A DNA stretch of 64,000 nucleotides from Weissella hellenica (GTDB lineage: Bacteria; Bacillota; Bacilli; Lactobacillales; Lactobacillaceae): positions 310,001-374,000 of the forward strand of contig NZ_BJEG01000001.1 of assembly GCF_005405545.1 (NCBI RefSeq). Direction: 5' to 3'. The stretch's first letter is position 1. Every line of letters starts with the position of its first letter. Made by a program: the position numbers and the translations under genes. The notes under the pieces were generated by a model, which did not search any database, was not told the origin of the DNA, and was given only the letters and a program-made list of their open reading frames with translations. Positions 57,539 through 64,000 of this stretch are shown here, in pieces.

Positions 57539-59484
57539 ATGGAAATATATAATTTAATAAAATCAAAAAGAATTGTATTAGGACTTACTCAAGATGATGT
57601 TGCTGATAGATTAAATGTTACAAGACAGGCAATACAGAATTGGGAAAACAATAAAAGAGCAATACCTAATAATTTGATCGCTAAGTATTTTGAAATATTA
57701 GATCTTAATGCAACGGAAATTTTATCGTTGTTTGGTTTTTTAAGTAATGACAATCTAATGATTGAAGAAATTGATTATTCAAAGAAGGGAATAGAAGAGT
57801 TTCAAGCATATGAAAATGCTGAAGTCTTAATGAATTTTCCAACGTTATATTTGGGAGTAGGAAAACAGCGTAACAAATATACGAATAGCATTAAACAACT
57901 AGCATATGTGGGTGAAGCTAGTTCAATTGTTAGAAGGACAAATGAGCATTTAAACGCAGGTAATGATAAATTGAATGAAATTAAAGCTGATGCCGATAAT
58001 AAAAAAGAAACCTTGTATATTGTTGGCCATTCGAAGTTTAATAAATCGGCAACTTTAGAATTAGAGCAAATGTTTATGGATTCCTTATTAGGTGATCCAA
58101 GATTTTCTAAAATTTATAATGGTCGTAATAATGGCTTATCGTTGGATTTTTATGAGCGAAATGCATATAGAGGAGCGGTCTTTCCTGAAATTTGGGAGCA
58201 GTTAAGACAAAAAGATGTTGTATCTAGCTTAACAGAAGTACATAACTCGGCTTTGTTTGCTAATAGTCCCTTTAAGTCTTTAAGTCCAAAACAGTTAGAA
58301 GCGAAAGAATTAATTACGCAAAAAATTAGTGAGACTTTGAATAAAACAAGTGACAATGCAGTTATTAAAATAGAAGGTCTTGCTGGTTCAGGAAAAACAG
58401 TATTGATGTCACAGCTATTCTATGATTTTTGGAAAAATCCAGTAAAAGTTACAGAAACTGATGGTATAACAACTCATAAATCTTCAGTGGCGTTATTAGT
58501 ACGGCATGAACAACAACGTCGAACATATGAACAAATTGCTAAAAAGTTGAATATGGGTCAAAACGTGGTGATGGATGTGTCGACATTTATTAATAAAGGC
58601 AAAAAAGTTGATGTTTTATTAGTGGATGAAGCGCATTTATTGTGGAGTGGGAATTACAGTCGTGCTAAATCAGAGACATGGGAACCAGAGTTAATGGCAT
58701 TACATAAATTAGCTAAAACATTGGTTTTAATTTATGATCCTAACCAACTTGTCTCGGCACGATCAAAAGTTGAAGATAATGATCAGTTAGTAGATATTTT
58801 GAATGGTGACAAGACTATTACGATTAATTTAGATAAACAATGGCGCATTAATGCAAATCAACAGACAATTGAATGGATTCAAAGTTTAGCACATTTTGAT
58901 AAAAATTCATTAGTTACTACACCAAAAGACAAGGGTTATGAGATTAAATTTTTTGATGATGCAAGTGCATTTAGAAAAGCAATCGAAATAAAAAATCAAA
59001 ATAACGGTTTAAGTAGAATGGTAGCTACTTATGATTGGAAATACTCACAAGGTTCAAGACCAAAGGATGGTAATCTTTTTTGGAATGTAACATTTGGGGA
59101 TGAGGTTATGCCTTGGAATTTAGAACTACCTGAAGTAAAAGCCGCACAAAAAAGCAAATTCCTTGGCAAGAGATTGATAGTAGCCTTAATGAAGTCGGAA
59201 GTGACTTTACAGTCCAAGGTATCGATTTAAATTACGTAGGAGTCATTCTGGGACCATCTGTAGTATGGAATGAAGAAATCAATGCACTTGATATTGATGC
59301 TGATAAATCAATGGATCATCAAAAGATTCGTAAAATAAAGGGAACTTACAATACTGTTGAGAACAAAAAATATTTGAGGAATGTTGTTAATGTATTGTTA
59401 ACACGTGGGGTACATGGATTATATATCTATGCGGTTGATGATAAATTGCGTGAAAAGTTAACTGGGTTAAATAGATTAAAATAA
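57539..59484 (+). pseudogene. HTH - GIY-YIG nuclease - DUF2075 ATPase fusion, frameshifted near the 3' end
   Basis: Three domains are visible. Residues 1-60 form an Xre-type helix-turn-helix (SKRIVLGLTQDDVADRLNVTRQAIQNWENNKR). Residues 100-200 form a GIY-YIG nuclease-like domain: TLYLG, AYVGEASSIVRRTNEH, ELEQMF, NGRNNG, with the Tyr, Arg, Glu and Asn positions filled. From about 250 comes a DUF2075 P-loop ATPase/helicase: Walker A GLAGSGKT (280-287), Walker B VLLVDEAHL, LDKQWRIN. The frame breaks at an A6 run (59148-59153), giving a stop at 59230. The family end (IPWQEIDSSLNEVGSDFTVQGIDLNYVG) continues in the -1 frame to 59484. DUF2075 and GIY-YIG proteins are common in phage-defence islands. 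Confidence 0.8.
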
Positions 59485-59525
59485 TGAATTTTCCTCCACA
59501 ATTAGAAGAAAGTTTAGGCAGCTAA
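59484..59525 (+). other. Tiny open frame after the DUF2075 gene, possible remnant
   Basis: An ATG overlapping the DUF2075 stop (TAATG) opens a 13-residue frame (MNFPPQLEESLGS). It may be the beginning of a lost downstream gene. No function can be assigned. Confidence 0.2.
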
Positions 59526-59595
59526 CAGTTCAGGGGCATTTCTATATTGTGAAGGCATACAAAAAAGCTAGCCATTTAAATAATTTTTAATTATC

Positions 59596-59640
59596 TAAGG
59601 CCTGTGTTCGATGTGTAATCGGAGGCAGGCCTTTTGGTTT
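59596..59640 (+). terminator. Terminator after the DUF2075 gene
   Basis: AAGGCCTG (59596-59603) and CAGGCCTT (59625-59632) close a hairpin, followed by TTTTGGTTTT. The rest of the gap to 59829 is AT-rich without a gene. Confidence 0.75.
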
Positions 59641-59829
59641 TACACAGTAATTACTCCACCTTTCCCTTGTTTATAATTTCTGTTTGATGCTGCTTAATTA
59701 TCATGTTTTTAAAGGAATAATTATTTTAATAAACATTTATTGTTGTTACCTATTTATTAATAAAATGAGTTTTAAAAGTATTTGGAATGATTGTTCGTGT
59801 TTTGCTCATTGATTTGTTTCTTAAACTTT

Positions 59830-59860
59830 ATTTGCATTACAAATACGAACTATTTATAAT
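59830..59860 (+). promoter_or_regulatory. Promoter of the PTS operon with a candidate operator
   Basis: TTGCAT (59832-59837), 17 bases, TATAAT (59855-59860). ATTTG and CAAAT arms (59830-59844) around CATTA overlap the -35. No catabolite-control site was found by eye. Confidence 0.55.
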
Positions 59861-59891
59861 TGTTATTATTAATTTATAGGAGATTGTGGAA

Positions 59892-60196
59892 ATGAAGAAT
59901 GTTTTATTAGTATGTGGTTCTGGGGCATCAAGTGGGTTTATGGCAGCAGCCATTCGTAAAGCAGCAAAAAAAGTGGTGAACAATTGAGTGTGAAAGCAGC
60001 AAGTGAGTCACAATTGGATGATCGAATTGATGAAATTGATTATTTATTAGTTGGGCCACATTTGTCATACATGTTAGATGATTTAAAAAAGCAGGTAGAA
60101 GGTAAAAACATTGAAGTTTTGGTAATCCCTCAAAAAATTTATGGATCACTTAATGGTAATGCAGCACTTGAACTTATTTTGAATTTGGAGAATTAA
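59892..60196 (+). pseudogene. PTS IIB component, lactose/cellobiose family, split by a frameshift
   Basis: The first frame gives KNVLLVCGSGASSGFMAAAIRKAAKK (phosphorylated Cys8 in the CxxGxSS loop), then stops at 59987. The family continues in the -1 frame (SGEQLSVKAASESQLDDR, then LVGPHLSYMLDDLKKQV) to 60196. The switch is at an A7 run (59966-59972) read as GCA AAA AAA. It thus contains the slippery heptamer A AAA AAA in the right phase for -1 ribosomal frameshifting. A CAATTG/CAATTG stem starts 8 bases later. IIB passes phosphate from IIA to the sugar. Confidence 0.75.
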
Positions 60197-60200
60197 GCAA

Positions 60201-61441
60201 ATGATGAATAAAATAATGACATTTATGTCAGAGACATTTGCTCCTAAGGTTAATAAGGTAGTAAAGAATCCTTGGTTTGCTTCAATTCAAGATGCAATTA
60301 TGGCAGCTTTACCCTTGGTATTTGTTGGATCATTAGTAACCGTAGTATCTTTGTTAAATAACATATTCCCTGGAATCCCTGATTTTTCAAAAATCAGTGA
60401 TTTTTCTTTTGGAATGTTTGGTCTAATTGTATCTTTCTTAATACCATATTATTTATTAGAAAAAAAGAAGCATGCCGAACAAAAGTTGATTTCAGGTGCT
60501 ACTGGATTGGTTTTGTTCATGATGATGCTATTTCCATCTTTTTCAAAAGGAGGAGATGTAACTTTTATTCTTTCACGTTTTGGGTCCGCAGGAATGTTTT
60601 TAGCAATCATAACAGGATTATTTGTTAGTTTTGTCATGAATTTTGCATCTAAGTATTCCCTTTTTGATGAAGATACAGCAATACCTGATTTTGTTGTTGG
60701 CTGGTTTAATAGTTTGATCCCGATAACTGTCATATTGATTATTGGTTGGTTAATTACATTCCAATTTAACATCGACTTCTTTGATGTTATTATTGCTGTT
60801 TTTAGCCCGCTATCAGCTATCGTACAGTCATATCCAGGATTTGTGTTATCTGTATTTATTCCAGTTTTTTCTATACTTTTGGAATTTCTGCTTGGGTAGT
60901 TTTTCCAGCGTTTTATCCAGTATATATGGCAGGACTTTCTGAGAATATGCAGGCAGTTTCAAATGGTCAAGAAGCAACAAATATTGCCACACAAGAAACC
61001 CTATATGCTTTTTCTTCTATGGGAGGTGTCGGTACGACACTAGCGTTAGCAGTAATGATGTTGATATTAAGTAAGTCGGCCCAGCTAAAGGCAATTGGTA
61101 AGGCAGTATTTGTACCATCAATTTTTAATATTAATGAACCATTAATGTTCGGTGCTCCGGTAGCGTTTAACCCATATTTAATGATTCCTATGTGGATCAA
61201 CGCCATCGTTGTACCTAGTATTGTTTACTTTGTAATGTCATTTGGGATCGTAAGTATACCAACAAAATCATTCTTATTGTGGTATGTGCCATATCCATTA
61301 ACATCTTATCTAACAACACAGGATTGGCGTGCAATTATCATTGCAATTATTATTTTTGTGGTGACATGGTTAATATTTTTACCATTCTTTAAGGCATATG
61401 ATAATTCATTATTAAAAGAAGAGATAGCAGAACAAGGTTAA
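60201..61441 (+). pseudogene. PTS IIC component, lactose/cellobiose family, split by a frameshift
   Basis: The first part (60201-60899) has about six membrane segments (QDAIMAALPLVFVGSLVTVVSLL, PDFVVGWFNSLIPITVILIIG). At a T6 run (60865-60870) the frame is lost. The -1 frame continues as FYTFGISAWVVFPAFYPVYMAGLSENM, LYAFSSMGGVGTTLALAV, VFVPSIFNINEPLMFGAPVAFNPYL to 61441. One extra T would give a normal IIC of about 413 residues. It is the sugar channel of the permease. Confidence 0.78.
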
Positions 61442-61472
61442 TAGAATAAAGATTTAAAAAGGAGATACTATT

Positions 61473-61793
61473 TTGGAAGATGATGAATTGAATCAACTAT
61501 CAATGAATATATTAGTGCATGCTGGTGATGCTCGTAGCTTTCTTGTTCAAGCATTAACGCAATTGGAACAAGATGACTATCAAAAATCTGAAGAACTAAT
61601 TAAAAAGGCACATGAAGAAGTAGTTATTGCACATGGATTGCAAACAGATACGTTACAGTTAGAAGCTTCTGGTGAACAAATTCGCTATTCTACACCATTT
61701 TGTCATGCGCAGGATACATTAATGACAGCTCAAAGTGAAATATTAATTGGTGAGCATTTAGTGAAATTATTCAAAAAATTTATTAAGGAGTAG
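61473..61793 (+). CDS. PTS IIA component, lactose/cellobiose family
   Basis: 106 residues, TTG start behind AAAGGAGA. The helical IIA fold is clear (LSMNILVHAGDARSFLVQALTQLEQDDY), and the phosphorylated His is in PFCHAQDTLMTAQSE (His78). It is intact, unlike IIB and IIC. HPr donates the phosphate. Confidence 0.88.
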   Translation: MEDDELNQLSMNILVHAGDARSFLVQALTQLEQDDYQKSEELIKKAHEEVVIAHGLQTDTLQLEASGEQIRYSTPFCHAQDTLMTAQSEILIGEHLVKLFKKFIKE

Positions 61794-61801
61794 GGGGCAC
61801 T

Positions 61802-63256
61802 ATGTTCAAAGATTTCCAATTTCCAAAAGACTTCCTTTGGGGAGGCGCAATTGCTGCTAATCAAGCAGAAGGTGGCTTTGGTATTGACGATAAAGGCGTT
61901 AGTGTAGCTGATGTTCATCGTTATTATCCAGAAAAATCAAATGAAGAAATTCATAAAGAGCAACTAAAGGGAATGACCTTGGCTCAGGTGAAAGAGAATA
62001 TTGAAGATAAAAAGAATTACTATCCGAAACGACACGGTATTGACTTTTATCATAAGTATCCAGAAGACCTAGAGTTATTGGCTGATATGGGATTTAAATC
62101 ATTTCGAACATCAATTGACTGGACAAGAATTTTTCCTACTGGTGAAGAAAATGAACCTAATGAAGCAGGATTACAATATTATGATCATTTAATTGATAAA
62201 ATTATTAGTCTTGGCATGGAACCGATTGTTACTATGCTTCATTATGAAACCCCTATCGAGATAACTTTGAAACATGGTGGGTGGCATAATCGTGATGTGA
62301 TTGATTTATTTGTAAAGTATGGCAAAGTGATTTTAGATCGATACAAAGATAAAGTTAAGTATTGGATTGTAATCAATCAGATTAATTTGATCCAGCTTGA
62401 GCCATTTAATTCAACAGCAATTGCATACGACACAGTTGATGATTATCGTGCTGCTAGTTTCCAGGCTGTACATAACCAATTTGTGGCTAGTGCTAAAATC
62501 TATGAGTATGCTAAATCTATTAGACCTGACTTGATGATTGGAACCATGATTGCAGATTGTACAGCATATCCATATTCTTGTGCACCGGATGATATTATTT
62601 TAGCAATGAAACGAAATCGCATGCAGTATTTCTTTACTGATGTGCAGTTTCAAGGAGAATATCCGCAATATGCATTGAATTATTTTAAAGAAAATAATAT
62701 CAACTTAACTATTACAGAAGATGATAAAGAAGTATTACGAGATAATACAATGGATTATTTAGCTGTATCATATTATTATTCTCAAATGGTTGATTCTAAA
62801 AGAAATACAATGGATCTTGCATCAACAACACCAAACCCTAATTTGAAAGCAAATCCGTGGGGATGGGCAGTTGATCCGCAAGGTTTGTATAATTCTTTGT
62901 CACAATATTGGGATAGATATCATAAACAGTTATTGATTGCTGAAAATGGTTTCGGTATGTACGATAAAGTAGAAAATGGTAAAATCCATGATGATTATAG
63001 AATTGACTATGTAACGAAACATCTCTTAGCAATAAAAAAGGCGATGTATGATGGTGCGCAAGTAATTGGTTATTGTGCTTGGGGCCCTATTGACATTGTT
63101 AGCTGTTCATCTGCCCAGATGGATAAGCGATATGGCTTCATTTATGTTGATTTAGATAATGAAGGAAATGGTACTGGCAATCGTTTGAAAAAAGACAGTT
63201 TTTATTGGTATAAAAAGGTTATTTCATCAAATGGTGAAAGTCTGAATGAAGGTTAA
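61802..63256 (+). CDS. GH1 6-phospho-glycosidase with Gln in place of the acid/base Glu
   Basis: 484 residues, a complete TIM-barrel GH1 protein (FPKDFLWGGAIAANQAEGG, FRTSIDWTRIFPTGEENEPN). The nucleophile is Glu381 in LLIAENGFG. The phosphate-binding signature SAQMDKRYGFIYVD shows that the substrate is a 6-phosphoglycoside delivered by the PTS. The acid/base motif, normally NEIN or NEP, reads INQIN, with Gln193 encoded by CAG at 62378-62380. Plant myrosinases have the same replacement and split thioglucosides. The gene is last in the PTS operon, 8 bases after IIA. Confidence 0.9.
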   Translation: MFKDFQFPKDFLWGGAIAANQAEGGFGIDDKGVSVADVHRYYPEKSNEEIHKEQLKGMTLAQVKENIEDKKNYYPKRHGIDFYHKYPEDLELLADMGFKSFRTSIDWTRIFPTGEENEPNEAGLQYYDHLIDKIISLGMEPIVTMLHYETPIEITLKHGGWHNRDVIDLFVKYGKVILDRYKDKVKYWIVINQINLIQLEPFNSTAIAYDTVDDYRAASFQAVHNQFVASAKIYEYAKSIRPDLMIGTMIADCTAYPYSCAPDDIILAMKRNRMQYFFTDVQFQGEYPQYALNYFKENNINLTITEDDKEVLRDNTMDYLAVSYYYSQMVDSKRNTMDLASTTPNPNLKANPWGWAVDPQGLYNSLSQYWDRYHKQLLIAENGFGMYDKVENGKIHDDYRIDYVTKHLLAIKKAMYDGAQVIGYCAWGPIDIVSCSSAQMDKRYGFIYVDLDNEGNGTGNRLKKDSFYWYKKVISSNGESLNEG

Positions 63257-63288
63257 AATTAGATAATTTCTTATCAATAATGCAATTA

Positions 63289-63327
63289 ATATACAAAGCA
63301 AAAAATGTTGCTTTGTATATTTTTTTA
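63289..63327 (+). terminator. Terminator after GH1, second of a near-identical pair
   Basis: ATATACAAAGCAA pairs with TTGCTTTGTATAT, then seven T. Compare 57481-57519. Confidence 0.88.
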
Positions 63328-63514
63328 GACAATTAAAATATTTTTCGGGACTTTTAAACATATTCGTAGAAAGTAAGCATACGAAAACAATACTATGCAT
63401 AAGGGATTTTGATTGGGAATTGGTGTTATGTTCCAGCCAAATAGAGATTTTATCATTAATAAACTTCTTGAAAAGATCGCTCAAAACAGGTACCATTTCA
63501 TTAAACAATGATTA

Positions 63515-63769
63515 GAAAATGCTATGAAGAGAAGAGTAGTTTTATTTAGCTTGAACAGAGACGGTTGGTAGTTGAGAAAACCGGAAGCGATAAAAAACGA
63601 AGATGAGCTTGGAGCATTAACGATTGTGAAAGCAGTTGTTACGGTAGACTCGTTATCGTCTGACTTACTTATATGTAAGCCAAAGAGATGCTTTTTGTGA
63701 GAAAAGCATGAAATTAAGGTGGTACAGTGAAGCTTTCACCCTTTTTTATAAAGGGGTGAAAGCTTTTTA
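63515..63769 (+). promoter_or_regulatory. T-box riboswitch, specifier AUG (tRNA-Met), upstream of the M20 peptidase
   Basis: The AG bulge and distal loop (AGAGACGGTTGGTAGTTGAGAAAACCG) are at about 63557-63583. The specifier is ATG at 63603-63605 in GAAGATGAGCTTGG. The T-box AAGGTGGTACAG is at 63716-63727. A strong terminator has stem AGCTTTCACCC/GGGTGAAAGCT (63731-63764) then T. This is the third Met T-box in the window. The gap 63328-63514 shows no gene. Confidence 0.85.
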
Positions 63770-63802
63770 TGTGCAATAGTAAATTTAGGGGAGTATTTTA
63801 TA

Positions 63803-64000
63803 ATGGAAAAAACAGCGAAGATTAAGATTTTACAGGATTTAGTTAATATCAATACAGTAAATGGTAATGAAATTGCGGTTGCTACGTATTTGCAGAAGCT
63901 GTTAGCAGATCATGGTATTAAAGCGGACATTGATGAGTTTGGCGATAATCGTGCAAACTTGCAAGCAGAAATTGGAAATCATGGTGTTGATACTAAAACG
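63803..64000 (+). CDS. M20 family peptidase/deacylase (ArgE/DapE-like), 5' part
   Basis: 66 residues to the window edge: KIKILQDLVNINTVNGNEIAVATYLQKLLADHGIKADIDEFGDNRANLQAEIG. This is the N-terminus of a zinc metallohydrolase of the ArgE/DapE/CPG2 family; the catalytic residues lie beyond the edge. GGGG lies 12 bases before the ATG. The Met T-box suggests a role in methionine supply, for example release of methionine from a peptide or an N-acyl form (inference). Confidence 0.8.
   Translation, partial: MEKTAKIKILQDLVNINTVNGNEIAVATYLQKLLADHGIKADIDEFGDNRANLQAEIGNHGVDTKT

Noticed and set aside
59141-59160. Programmed -1 frameshift in the DUF2075 gene
   Set aside because: The A6 run is in the wrong phase for tandem slippage (CAA AAA AGC), so indel or transcriptional slippage is more likely.
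57481-63327. Phage or integrative element with att sites
   Set aside because: No integrase, recombinase or phage gene; the paired repeats are terminators.
1-64000. CRISPR arrays, insertion sequences, tRNA and rRNA genes
   Set aside because: No regularly spaced repeats, transposases, cloverleafs or rRNA segments were seen on either strand.

Overview
The window is a low-GC Gram-positive chromosome segment with the gene content of a lactic acid bacterium. It carries T-box leaders, PyrR-type attenuation, L10- and L13-type ribosomal leaders, an ECF transporter core, a PTS and luxS. The missing S14 gene in the spc operon, the short LID-less adenylate kinase and the gene order suggest Leuconostocaceae (Weissella-like). 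That assignment is inference, since no rRNA gene is present. No tRNA, rRNA, CRISPR array, transposase or integrase was seen.

Layout. 1-1.7 kb: the end of a RimI-type acetyltransferase, a second frameshifted copy, and tsaD. 1.8-2.8 kb (minus): a long-chain prenyl diphosphate synthase. 3.0-16.9 kb: the S10-spc-alpha ribosomal superoperon with secY, adk, infA and rpoA, behind a structured leader. 17.2-18.5 kb: two tiny NfeD-like OB-fold proteins and an SPFH/stomatin protein. 18.5-21.6 kb (minus): the methionine ABC transporter metQNI under a Met T-box. 21.6-27.5 kb: a DUF1275 membrane protein, pncB-nadE, an aldo/keto reductase and cysS. 27.5-30.3 kb: luxS under a second Met T-box, then kdsA-kdsD, which make a Kdo precursor and are unexpected in a Gram-positive. 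30.3-39.3 kb: the pyr operon pyrB-pyrC-carA-carB-pyrD-pyrF-pyrE behind a PyrR-type attenuator. 39.4-44.9 kb: mrnC, rlmB, a SigH-like factor, rpmG, secE, nusG, rplK, rplA, rplJ and rplL. 45.1-50.7 kb: a serine hydrolase, a manganese-type ABC transporter and a type II NADH dehydrogenase with a membrane tail. 50.9-55.9 kb: a SpoU methyltransferase, ecfA1-ecfA2-ecfT-truA and rplM-rpsI.

56-63.3 kb is accessory. It holds a Fic fragment with its centre deleted, an anchored secreted protein, and a frameshifted HTH/GIY-YIG/DUF2075 ATPase that looks like a defence gene. It also holds a lactose/cellobiose-type PTS (IIB, IIC, IIA) with a GH1 6-phospho-glycosidase. IIB and IIC are both frameshifted. The GH1 enzyme has Gln where the catalytic acid/base Glu should be, as plant myrosinases do. 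The window ends in an M20 peptidase under a third Met T-box.

The genes fit together as translation machinery, nucleotide and NAD synthesis, and a methionine regulon read through tRNA-Met (uptake, S-ribosylhomocysteine cleavage, and a peptidase or deacylase). The most novel points are the myrosinase-like GH1/PTS locus, the HTH/GIY-YIG/DUF2075 fusion, kdsA-kdsD in a Gram-positive, the NfeD-SPFH micro-operon, and two solute-binding proteins without a lipobox cysteine.
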